Source of the DNA: an uncultured Clostridium sp.
GTDB taxonomy: Bacteria > Bacillota > Clostridia > Lachnospirales > Lachnospiraceae
Assembly: GCA_900551225.1 (NCBI GenBank)
Contig: URUZ01000068.1
Location: 1-17,305 of the forward strand
Length of the DNA: 17,305 bases
Reading direction: 5' to 3'
Shown: positions 6,467-13,466 of the stretch, one piece after another
Numbering within the stretch: the first letter of the stretch is position 1
How the letters are laid out: the number at the start of each line of letters is the position of its first letter
Program-made: the position numbers and the translations under genes
The notes under the pieces: model-generated
Database searches by the model: none
Told to the model about the DNA's origin: nothing
Seen by the model: the letters and a program-made list of their open reading frames with translations, nothing else

Positions 6467-6691
6467 TCAGCTTTCCTTTCCTCTCAGTACCTCAAGCAGT
6501 TCCCGGTCCGTTGAGTGGATCACCGCCCTGGCATGGCTGCCCAGTCCCATGGCAATAACGCCCTGGAGGGACTTTGCATCCACCAGAATGTGGCCAAACC
6601 GAAGGTCCACGTCCGCCTCTATTTGATTCGCTCTGCGCACAAACGCAACCACGTCATCCATGGTTTGAAAATATACTTCCAATTCTTCCAT
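6467..6691 (-). CDS. HPr-like (PTS HPr-fold) protein lacking the catalytic histidine
   Basis: 74 residues, slightly short for HPr (about 85-88). GGGGAGG stands 6 bases ahead of the ATG. The HPr fold is suggested by DVVAFVRRANQIEADVDLRF followed by GHILVDAKSLQGVIAMGLG and a final HSTDRELLEVLRG. The G-x-x-V-x-AKS-L-x-G-V segment matches the HPr region around regulatory Ser46; the serine is S41 here. The usual active-site HTRP motif near residue 15 is absent, replaced by TMDDVVAF, so it cannot take part in PTS phosphotransfer. It resembles Crh in keeping a serine site without the histidine, although overall divergence is larger. A regulatory role is inference. It precedes degV on the same strand, with no clear terminator between. 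Confidence 0.75.
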   Translation of the reverse strand: MEELEVYFQTMDDVVAFVRRANQIEADVDLRFGHILVDAKSLQGVIAMGLGSHARAVIHSTDRELLEVLRGKES

Positions 6692-6778
6692 ACATTACCT
6701 CCCCTGACCGTATTGGCAGGATTCACTTACAGTATATGCAGTTCAGGACCAGTGAATGAGGATAAATGCCCTCCTGCG

Positions 6779-6822
6779 AAAAAAAATCCGGGCTGCCCCA
6801 GCCTTTCGGCGGTTTTGCCCGG
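6779..6822 (-). terminator. Intrinsic terminator after the Hpt-domain gene
   Basis: On the minus strand CCGGGC (6822-6817) pairs with GCCCGG (6793-6788), with a small inner GCC-GAAA-GGC hairpin. An unbroken run of eight T follows one base later. It lies about 30 bases past the Hpt stop codon. Confidence 0.85.
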
Positions 6823-6852
6823 AATGCAGGTTGATCACAGCCTGCCGTTTCT

Positions 6853-7260
6853 CTACGCATATCGATTAATCACATCCACAATCATCTGGTAAACCTCCCT
6901 GCACTGCTCAATCTGTGCCGGGTCTGCGGGCCTTCCGGCCCTCAGATCCTCAACCACAGGATACAGCACGTCGGTCAGATTGACAAATCCCAGATTCGCC
7001 GCCACACCCTTCAGTGTGTGGGCGAAGTAAAATGCATCCTTCACGTTCTCATCAGAGAGGTTTGCCATCAGCCCTGGAAATGACCCATCTTCCGGAAATT
7101 TTCTCAGAAACTTCTTGTAAAGCTCTGCATTGTCTATAAAACGGTTCAGTGCACCGGGGACGTCCGCCCCCATCTCATCAAGTGCCTGTAAACACTCATC
7201 ATCCGTATAATTACCCACTGCTCCTTGTGTCCTCCTTAGAATCTCCGGATGCACAGACAA
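6853..7260 (-). CDS. Hpt-domain (histidine phosphotransfer) protein
   Basis: 135 residues from a TTG start at 7260. The core is DAFYFAHTLKGVAANLG with H81 as the phospho-accepting histidine, followed by a helix ending near 129. Upstream is ALNRFIDNAELYKKFLRKF, typical of the helical-bundle Hpt domain. Such proteins pass phosphoryl groups between histidine kinases and response regulators, but neither partner is in the window. The start is uncertain. The TTG at 7260 has AAGGAG at 12 bases (inside the htpG end). A GTG at 7218 has AGGAG very close and AAGGAGG at 12 bases, and would give a protein of 121 residues. It follows htpG by 6 bases if TTG is used, so the two are probably co-transcribed, and a terminator follows it. 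Confidence 0.85.
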   Translation of the reverse strand: MSVHPEILRRTQGAVGNYTDDECLQALDEMGADVPGALNRFIDNAELYKKFLRKFPEDGSFPGLMANLSDENVKDAFYFAHTLKGVAANLGFVNLTDVLYPVVEDLRAGRPADPAQIEQCREVYQMIVDVINRYA

Positions 7261-7266
7261 ACCGGC

Positions 7267-9276
7267 TTACTGCTCCTTCTCGCCTGCCATTATCAACATA
7301 ATCTCATTGCTGCGCGCCACGAAACTGGTCATGCGCTCAGGTGACAATGCTCCGTGGCCCAGACTGGCCAGATCATAGAGCTGCTCGCAGATCTTGGCCG
7401 TATTGCCGTCCTCCTTGTGGCCCAGCACATATTTTACCAGCGGATGGTTGACGTTGAGCACCAGTGTCTCGCCCGGACCGCCGAACATAGACGGGTCCAT
7501 GCCTCCCATACTGTACATTTTCATCATATCCTGCATACGCCTGGACTCCTCGGACACAGTGATCATGGAGGCAACGCCCTCGCTCTTCATCTTCTCCACT
7601 TTGATATCCAGCTTGTCATTGTTCAGCGCCTTCTTGAACAGCTCTGTCAGCTCGTCCGCAGCCTTCCCAAACTCCTCGTCATCCTCCTTCACCTCTTCCT
7701 TGAAGGCAGCGTTTAAATCGGTGTCGATGCGCAGGAACTTGACGCCCTCGTTCTTCTGCTCCATGTGGCTGATAAATGGATTGTCAATATTATGAGGCAT
7801 GATCACCGCGTCGATGCCTTCCTCTTTAAACAGGTTGATATACTGGCTCTGCTCCTTCTCGTTGGTCACATAGAAGATGGTGTTCTCATGCTTATCCTTG
7901 TTCTCCTCCAGGCAGTCCTTAAAGGTCAGGTACTTGCCGCCCAGGTTCTTAAACAGGATGTAGTCGCTCATCTTCTCAGAGAATTTCTCATCCTTAATGT
8001 ATCCGAACTTAATAAACGGCGCAATGTCATCCCAGTATTTCTCATAGTTCTCACGGTCTGTCTTGCACAGTCCGGACAACTTGTCCGCCACCTTCTTGGT
8101 GATATAGTCGGAGATCTTCTTCACAAATCCATCGTTCTGCAGCGCGCTTCTGGATACGTTCAGCGGCAGATCCGGACAGTCGATCACGCCCTTTAAGAGC
8201 ATCAGGAACTCTGGAATCACTTCCTTGATGTTGTCGGCGATAAATACCTGGCTGTTGTACAGCTTGATGGTTCCTTCCAGGCTGTCGTACTCCATGTTGA
8301 TCTTGGGGAAGTACAGGATACCCTTTAAATTGAAGGGGTAGTCCATGTTCAGGTGAATCCAGAACAGCGGCTCCTTGTAGTCCATGAATACCTTGCGGTA
8401 GAACGCCTTGTAGTCCTCATCCGTGCACTCGTTGGGGTGCTTGTTCCACAGGGGATTTACTTCATTTAATGCCACCGGGCGTTTTAAGATCTTATAACGC
8501 TCCCTGGAAGGCTCGGTCTCCACCGTTTCCTTGGTGCCGTCCTCATTTTCCTTCTCCTCGGTCTTGGCCGGTTCCACCACGGTCTCCACAATGGTGTCCT
8601 TGTCCGTCAGCTCGTCCGTCTCAATAGTCTCGTACTCAGGCTCCGCAGTCTCGTTGGACAGGAAGATGGGGGTGGGCATAAATGCACAGTATTTTTCCAG
8701 CACTTCCCTTGCCCGGTACTCATTGCAGAATTCGGTGCTCTCCTCGTTGAGATACAGGGTGATGGAGGTTCCCACCTCAGCCTTGTCCCCCTGGCCCATC
8801 TCGAACTCAATGCCGCCCTCGGATTCCCAATGGACCGGAGCTGCATCCTTCTGATAGGAACGGGAATCAATGGTCACCTTGTCCGCCACCATGAAGGCAG
8901 AGTAAAAGCCCAGTCCGAAATGGCCGATGATCTGGTCCTCGTTGGCCTTGTCCTTATACTTCTCCATAAAGTCCTGAACACCGGAAAAAGCGATCTGGTT
9001 AATGTATTTGTCGATCTCCTCCTCAGTCATGCCCAGGCCGTTGTCTGTAAAACGGATGCTCTTGTCTGTGGGGTTCACGGTAACCTGGATCTTGTACTCC
9101 AGATCCTCCGGTCTCTCATACTCGCCCATCATCTCCAGTTTCTTTAACTTGGTGATGGCATCGCAGCCGTTGCTGACCAGCTCACGGTAGAAAATATCAT
9201 GGTCGGAATACAGCCATTTTTTGATCACTGGAAATATGTTTTCACTTGTAATGGATAAACTGCCTTTTTTAGCCAT
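7267..9276 (-). CDS. htpG: Molecular chaperone HtpG (bacterial Hsp90)
   Basis: 669 residues from the ATG at 9276, with GAGG 9 bases upstream; the ATG at 9282 is too close to it. The GHKL ATPase domain shows YRELVSNGCDAITKL, DNGLGM and IGHFGLGFYSAFMVADKV. The middle domain has WNKHPNE and LFWIHLNMDYPFNLKG, and LPLNVSRSALQND carries the catalytic arginine loop. The C-terminal domain ends at residue 669. It is an ATP-dependent cytosolic chaperone. Compared with E. coli HtpG (624 residues) it has an extra acidic/charged stretch at about 215-265 (many E, T, K, D) between N-terminal and middle domains. This resembles the charged linker of eukaryotic Hsp90. A SigA-type promoter and perfect CIRCE element indicate HrcA repression with heat-shock induction. 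Confidence 0.97.
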   Translation of the reverse strand: MAKKGSLSITSENIFPVIKKWLYSDHDIFYRELVSNGCDAITKLKKLEMMGEYERPEDLEYKIQVTVNPTDKSIRFTDNGLGMTEEEIDKYINQIAFSGVQDFMEKYKDKANEDQIIGHFGLGFYSAFMVADKVTIDSRSYQKDAAPVHWESEGGIEFEMGQGDKAEVGTSITLYLNEESTEFCNEYRAREVLEKYCAFMPTPIFLSNETAEPEYETIETDELTDKDTIVETVVEPAKTEEKENEDGTKETVETEPSRERYKILKRPVALNEVNPLWNKHPNECTDEDYKAFYRKVFMDYKEPLFWIHLNMDYPFNLKGILYFPKINMEYDSLEGTIKLYNSQVFIADNIKEVIPEFLMLLKGVIDCPDLPLNVSRSALQNDGFVKKISDYITKKVADKLSGLCKTDRENYEKYWDDIAPFIKFGYIKDEKFSEKMSDYILFKNLGGKYLTFKDCLEENKDKHENTIFYVTNEKEQSQYINLFKEEGIDAVIMPHNIDNPFISHMEQKNEGVKFLRIDTDLNAAFKEEVKEDDEEFGKAADELTELFKKALNNDKLDIKVEKMKSEGVASMITVSEESRRMQDMMKMYSMGGMDPSMFGGPGETLVLNVNHPLVKYVLGHKEDGNTAKICEQLYDLASLGHGALSPERMTSFVARSNEIMLIMAGEKEQ

Positions 9277-9339
9277 AATCATGCGCCTCTTTCTTTTATA
9301 ATTTCATTGTGCGGACCTCTTTGCGGCCCTTTATTCTAC

Positions 9340-9368
9340 ATTTTAGTACCACTTTATGAAAATGTCAA
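9340..9368 (-). promoter_or_regulatory. SigA-type promoter for htpG
   Basis: On the minus strand TTGACA (9368-9363), a 17-base spacer and TAAAAT (9345-9340). The CIRCE element ends 7 bases upstream of the -35 box. The predicted leader is about 57 bases. Confidence 0.85.
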
Positions 9369-9375
9369 TAAAAAA

Positions 9376-9402
9376 TTAGCACTCAATTTGGCCGAGTGCT
9401 AA
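9376..9402. promoter_or_regulatory. Perfect CIRCE element (HrcA operator) upstream of htpG, also terminator-like
   Basis: TTAGCACTC, nine bases, GAGTGCTAA: an exact match to the CIRCE consensus recognised by the heat-shock repressor HrcA. On the minus strand it lies just upstream of the htpG -35 box. It starts 13 bases after the glgX stop codon and is directly followed by TTTTTTA. As RNA it would therefore fold into a stem with a U-run and could end the glgX transcript. Confidence 0.95.
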
Positions 9403-9414
9403 TAAAATGTAAAT

Positions 9415-11535
9415 TCACTGGTGATGCAGGCCCGTAAATACCGCCACCGAACGGCTGCGCATCATAAATTCACTTATGATCCGGGGCCGGTGCCCGCTCT
9501 CAAAGCAGCATGCCCCCTGACCGTCCCCTGCTGTGTTTACTGCCAGATACCAGGGCTGCCCGCCCGGAAGCCGGGGAAGGGTGATCTCTACATCTTCCCA
9601 GAAGGTATTTACCGCCAGATATACCAGGTCGTCCCTGTTCTGCTCCTTGTTGTAACCCGCATATAGAATTCCCATGGTCATGGTGCGGTCCGAGACTTCT
9701 TTATTCCCATTGCCGCAGTCAAAGATCTGTATGGGCGGCAGGCCGCATACCGCCCCCGGAAGATTCCTGCGGATGGCCGGATGTTTCATGCGGAAACCGA
9801 TCATAAACTTAAAGAACCCGTAGAGCTCCTGGTTCTGTCTCAGCCTGTTCCAGTCCAGCCAGGAGATCTCATTGTCCTGGCAGTAGGGATTATTGTTGCC
9901 AAACTGGGTGTTGGCGAACTCGTCACCGGCCGGGAACATGGGGGTTCCCCTGCTGCACATCAGCACTGCGCAGGCATTGCGGATCATCTTAAAACGCAGG
10001 CTGTTTACCTCCGGATTCCCGCTTTCCCCCTCCTCCCCGCAGTTCCAGCTGCGGTTGTCGTCGGACCCGTCGGTGTTGTTCCAGCAGTTGGCTTCATTGT
10101 GCTTCTGATTGTAGGCGTACAGATCGTACATGGTAAAGCCGTCGTGGCAGGTCAGGAAATTCACCGATGAGTTGTAGCCTGCATAGCTGCCCCCGTAGAG
10201 GTCGTGGGAGCCGGTGATGCGTCTTGACGCCTCCCCTGCGGCCCAGGAGCCGCCCTTTAAGTATTCCCGCAGGGTATCCCGGTAACGCCCGTTCCACTCT
10301 GCCCAGCGTTTCCAGGCGGGGAAGCTACCCACCTGGTAGAGGCCGCCTGCGTCCCAGGCCTCTGCAATCAGCTTCACATTCCCCAGCACCGGATCAAAGG
10401 CCAGCCGCTGCAGAAGGGGCGGATTGTTCATGGGCGTTCCATCCTCATTCCGCCCCAGGATGCTGGCCAGGTCGAACCGGAAGCCGTCCACCCGGTAGTC
10501 CACTGTCCAGTAGCGCAGGCATTCCACAATCATCTGCTGCACAATGGGATGGTTGCAGTTCAAGGTATTGCCGCAGCCGCTGAAATTGTAGTAATTCCCG
10601 TCAGGGGTCAGCATGTAATAGATATTGTTGTCAAAACCCTTAAAGGAGATCACCGGCCCCCGCTCATTGCCCTCAGCCGTATGATTGAACACCACGTCCA
10701 GAATCACTTCAATGCCGTTTTCGTGAAGATCCCGGATCAGGGATTTCAGCTCCCCGCCCTCCCGGTTGTACTCCAGGGCCGCCGTATAGCTGGTGTTGGG
10801 AGAGAAGAAGCTGATGGTATTGTAGCCCCAGTAGTTCAGCAGCCTCCTGCCGTCCACTTCCCGCAGGTCCATGGTCTCATCGAATTCGAACACGGGCATC
10901 AGCTCCACCGCATTGACGCCCAGATCCTTCAGATAGGGGATCTTCTCCCGCAGCCCCGCAAATGTGCCGGGCTTCTCCACCCCAGAGGACACATGCCTGG
11001 TAAATCCCCTCACATGCAGCTCGTAGATCACCAGGTCGCTCATCTCCCTGGAGGACTGGGGCATATCCCCCCAGTCAAAGTTATTCTTCACCACCCTGCC
11101 GTGGTAATCCTGTCCCTGCTGCTGCCTCTCCCCCCACACGCTCTGTCCGGTCACTGCCTTGGCATAGGGGTCCAAAAGCACATTTTTCTTATTAAAAAGC
11201 AGCCCCTTGTCCGGATCACAGGGGCCGCCCACACGGTATGCATACTCAAATTCCTGGATATCCAGGCCAAATACGATCATGGAATATACGTTTCCGATCT
11301 TATAAGCCTCTGGAAAAGGCAGCACGGCGTAAGGCTCTTTCTCCCCCCGTTTAAACAGCAAAAGCTCACAGGATTCACCGTAATGGGTGTGCACCGTAAA
11401 GTTTACCCCGTCCTGTAAAAGGGTTGCTCCGTTCATGTCATACAGGCCGGGACGCACCGGGAATCCGGCGATCTTCCCCAGCGGCAGCACTGATGTCTGC
11501 AGGCTCTCCTGTTCCTCCAGCTCCATATATTCCAT
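9415..11535 (-). CDS. glgX: Glycogen debranching enzyme GlgX (GH13 isoamylase type)
   Basis: 706 residues; AGGAG stands about 8 bases before the ATG. An N-terminal CBM48-like segment (about 25-125) holds GVNFTVHTHYGESCELLLF and a YRVGGP motif. The GH13 barrel follows. It has DVVFNHTAEG at 280-289, nucleophile D355 in RVDGFRFDLASILG, acid/base E392 in LIAEAWDAGG and transition-state D465 in LTCHDGFTMYDL. A beta-sandwich tail ends the protein. The enzyme hydrolyses alpha-1,6 branches of glycogen limit dextrins in the cytoplasm. No other glycogen genes are near. It follows the sigma factor by only 19 bases, so the two are almost surely co-transcribed, which is an unusual pairing. The CIRCE/terminator follows the stop codon. 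Confidence 0.95.
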   Translation of the reverse strand: MEYMELEEQESLQTSVLPLGKIAGFPVRPGLYDMNGATLLQDGVNFTVHTHYGESCELLLFKRGEKEPYAVLPFPEAYKIGNVYSMIVFGLDIQEFEYAYRVGGPCDPDKGLLFNKKNVLLDPYAKAVTGQSVWGERQQQGQDYHGRVVKNNFDWGDMPQSSREMSDLVIYELHVRGFTRHVSSGVEKPGTFAGLREKIPYLKDLGVNAVELMPVFEFDETMDLREVDGRRLLNYWGYNTISFFSPNTSYTAALEYNREGGELKSLIRDLHENGIEVILDVVFNHTAEGNERGPVISFKGFDNNIYYMLTPDGNYYNFSGCGNTLNCNHPIVQQMIVECLRYWTVDYRVDGFRFDLASILGRNEDGTPMNNPPLLQRLAFDPVLGNVKLIAEAWDAGGLYQVGSFPAWKRWAEWNGRYRDTLREYLKGGSWAAGEASRRITGSHDLYGGSYAGYNSSVNFLTCHDGFTMYDLYAYNQKHNEANCWNNTDGSDDNRSWNCGEEGESGNPEVNSLRFKMIRNACAVLMCSRGTPMFPAGDEFANTQFGNNNPYCQDNEISWLDWNRLRQNQELYGFFKFMIGFRMKHPAIRRNLPGAVCGLPPIQIFDCGNGNKEVSDRTMTMGILYAGYNKEQNRDDLVYLAVNTFWEDVEITLPRLPGGQPWYLAVNTAGDGQGACCFESGHRPRIISEFMMRSRSVAVFTGLHHQ

Positions 11536-11554
11536 AGCACCGTCTCCTCTCAGT

Positions 11555-12709
11555 TTAAGGCAGGAAGTCCCTTACCTTTCTGCTTCTGTTGGGATTGCGC
11601 AGCTTCCGCAGAGCGGCTGTCTCAATCTGCCTGATGCGCTCTCTGGTCACATTGAAATGCCGTCCCACCTCCTCCAGGGTCATGGGGCGCCCATTTTCCA
11701 GGCCAAAACGCATGAGGATCACCTGACGCTCCCGCTCGTTCAGCCCCAGCAGCATGCTGTCGATCTCCTCACGGAGCATGTAGCTCTCGGCCTTGTCCTC
11801 CGTGGACTCGTTCAGTTCATCGGCCACAAAATCGCCCAGGCTGGAACCGTCCTCATCGCCCACCGGGGTCTCCAGGGACACGGTGTCCCCGGCCGCCTGA
11901 AGCAGCTCGTTTACCCGTTTCTCCGTCATCTGCACATGCTCCCCCAGCTCCTCCGGCGACGGCTCCCGGCCCAGCCGCACCGCCAGCTCCCGCTGGGCAC
12001 GGCGGACCTTGTTCACAGCTTCCACCATATGCACCGGCAGACGGATGGTTCTGGACTGGTCAGCCAGCGCTCTGGTGACCGCCTGTTTTACCCACCAGGT
12101 GGCATAGGTGCTGAGGCGGTAGCCTTTCTCATAGTCGAACTTCTCCACTGCCTTCATCAGGCCGATATTGCCCTCCTGCACCAGGTCCAGAATGCTCATT
12201 CCCCGGCCGGTATATCGCTTGGCGATGCTGACCACCAGGCGCAGGTTGGCTTCCACCAGCTGTTTCCTGGCATACTCGTCCCCTGCGGCCTTTCTCTTGG
12301 CCAGCTCCATCTCCTCCTCTGCCGACAGCAGCGGGATCGTGCCGATTTCTTTTAGATATTCCCGGATCGGATCTCCGGTGCCCACGCCGGCGCCCTCTGC
12401 AACCGGAGACACATGGCTGTCCTCGAAGAGTCCGCTCTCCTCGTCCTCAGGCTTCTCCTCCAGGGCATCGGCGTAGGAATCCTCCTCATCCTCCAGTAAG
12501 ATATCCTCTGCCTCTTCCGCCTCGGCGTCCGGCAGCTCCACACGGATTGCCCTGCGCTCCAGGGCAATGTAGACCTCCTCCAGCTCCTCAGGCGTCACCC
12601 GCTCCTTCTCAAAGCAGTCCAGCACCTGGGTCATGGCAAGGGTATTCCCCTGCTCAGCGGCCATGGCCTCCAAATCCTTTATTTTTGCTGCCAGTACATT
12701 TTTCTCCAT
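11555..12709 (-). CDS. RpoD/SigA-type sigma-70 family RNA polymerase sigma factor
   Basis: 384 residues from the ATG at 12709, with AAAGGA 9 bases upstream. An upstream ATG at 12748 lacks such a site. A region-1.1-like helical segment (about 1-60) is followed by a very acidic linker (60-97). Region 1.2 is DPIREYLKEIGTIPLL (113-128) and region 2 is ANLRLVVSIAKRY to LPVHMVEAVNKV, with TYATWWVKQAVTRALADQ. Region 3 covers about 235-300. Region 4.2 is TLEEVGRHFNVTRERIRQIE (344-363), then ALRKLRNPNRSRKVRDFL. These are nearly those of the primary sigma factor, so it should read ordinary -10/-35 promoters. The usual dnaG neighbour is missing; a DUF5721-like gene lies upstream and glgX downstream. It could be an extra RpoD-like factor or a relocated primary one. 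Confidence 0.92.
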   Translation of the reverse strand: MEKNVLAAKIKDLEAMAAEQGNTLAMTQVLDCFEKERVTPEELEEVYIALERRAIRVELPDAEAEEAEDILLEDEEDSYADALEEKPEDEESGLFEDSHVSPVAEGAGVGTGDPIREYLKEIGTIPLLSAEEEMELAKRKAAGDEYARKQLVEANLRLVVSIAKRYTGRGMSILDLVQEGNIGLMKAVEKFDYEKGYRLSTYATWWVKQAVTRALADQSRTIRLPVHMVEAVNKVRRAQRELAVRLGREPSPEELGEHVQMTEKRVNELLQAAGDTVSLETPVGDEDGSSLGDFVADELNESTEDKAESYMLREEIDSMLLGLNERERQVILMRFGLENGRPMTLEEVGRHFNVTRERIRQIETAALRKLRNPNRSRKVRDFLP

Positions 12710-12795
12710 ATGCCATCGTCCTTTCCGGTCACATCCAGCATCGCGCATAAATAAAACGCGGTGCTATATTACTGGCTTCCTTTACAATTCGGCGC

Positions 12796-13287
12796 CTACT
12801 CCCTTAAGCAGGCGATTCCCATTCCACGCAGAAAATCCTGGGCTGTGCTGTCCCACAGGTTCTCCAGGGTCTTGTCCAGTGTAAAAAATCCAAGTGAAAG
12901 CCCGGTTATACAATAGAGTGCGCCATCTTCATACCGAATATTCAGATACATGCCCTGAATCTGCTCACTGTCCACACCCTGGCCGGCCGCGAACCGCTCC
13001 ACCTGGCTTCTGGGAAGCTGGAGCACGATGCGGAAGCTCTCGGGCAGACGCCGGCCCTTGATCAGCCCAAAACAAACAGGCCGCAGCATCTTCCAGGTCG
13101 CAAAGCCTTCTTTTCCAAATTCTTCCATTTCTTCGTCATTGAAATACCCCTTGCGGATATGTCCGTCAATGGAAAAGCTGTTATATGTTATAATCTGCAC
13201 TTCTTTCACCAGAAAACTGTCAAAACTTTCCTTTACAAAGAGCTTGCTGGTGAATTCCTTCACTTCCTCAATCTTAAGCCCCACCAT
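12796..13287 (-). CDS. DUF5721-like protein of unknown function
   Basis: 163 residues from the ATG at 13287. A longer reading to 13353 is rejected because it would run through the promoter at 13325-13353. The sequence opens VGLKIEEVKEFTSKLFVKESFDSFL and contains TYNSFSIDGHIRKGYF, WKMLRPVCFGLIKGRRLP, SFRIVLQLP, YLNIRYEDGALYCITG and SLGFFTLDKTLENLWDS. It appears to be a soluble mixed alpha/beta protein with no signal peptide or membrane segment. I recognise it, from memory, as the family labelled DUF5721 found in Lachnospiraceae; no function is known to me. It is the first gene of the unit leading to the sigma factor (86-base gap) and glgX, so a link to transcription control is possible but unproved. 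Confidence 0.75.
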   Translation of the reverse strand: MVGLKIEEVKEFTSKLFVKESFDSFLVKEVQIITYNSFSIDGHIRKGYFNDEEMEEFGKEGFATWKMLRPVCFGLIKGRRLPESFRIVLQLPRSQVERFAAGQGVDSEQIQGMYLNIRYEDGALYCITGLSLGFFTLDKTLENLWDSTAQDFLRGMGIACLRE

Positions 13288-13324
13288 ATGTATCACCACC
13301 ATTCCCAAAATATTACTTCTTACC

Positions 13325-13353
13325 ATTATATCTACTTTCGGCGGAAGCGTCAA
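13325..13353 (-). promoter_or_regulatory. SigA-type promoter for the DUF5721/sigma factor/glgX unit
   Basis: On the minus strand TTGACG (13353-13348), a 17-base spacer, then TATAAT (13330-13325). The predicted start near 13318 leaves a leader of about 30 bases before the ATG at 13287, which supports that start codon. Confidence 0.82.
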
Positions 13354-13403
13354 ACGGTATTTCCTGAGACATTACTCCATCAATTTTACCTCTTTTCACA
13401 AAT

Positions 13404-13445
13404 ACAGCAGACCACGGGAATCGATGCCTCCCCATGCTCTGCTGT
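13404..13445 (-). terminator. Long stem-loop after the amidohydrolase gene, probable terminator
   Basis: Outer arms ACAGCAGA and TCTGCTGT form 8 bp. Inside, CCACGGGAA and TCCCCATGC continue the pairing with G-T wobbles and one mismatch. On the minus strand only ATTTGTG follows, a weak U-run, so it may be a leaky terminator or an mRNA-stabilising 3' end. Confidence 0.55.
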
Positions 13446-13466
13446 CTCTAAGCTCTTATTTATTGG

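Noticed and set aside
10549..12355. Long plus-strand open frames (289 and 322 codons) opposite glgX and the sigma factor.
   Set aside because: Both lie antisense to genes with full catalytic or DNA-binding motifs. They are rich in H, P, Q and L as expected of shadow frames in GC-rich codons, and have no ribosome binding site or family resemblance.
13288..13353. N-terminal extension of the DUF5721-like protein by 22 residues.
   Set aside because: This stretch holds the -10 and -35 boxes and the predicted start of transcription.
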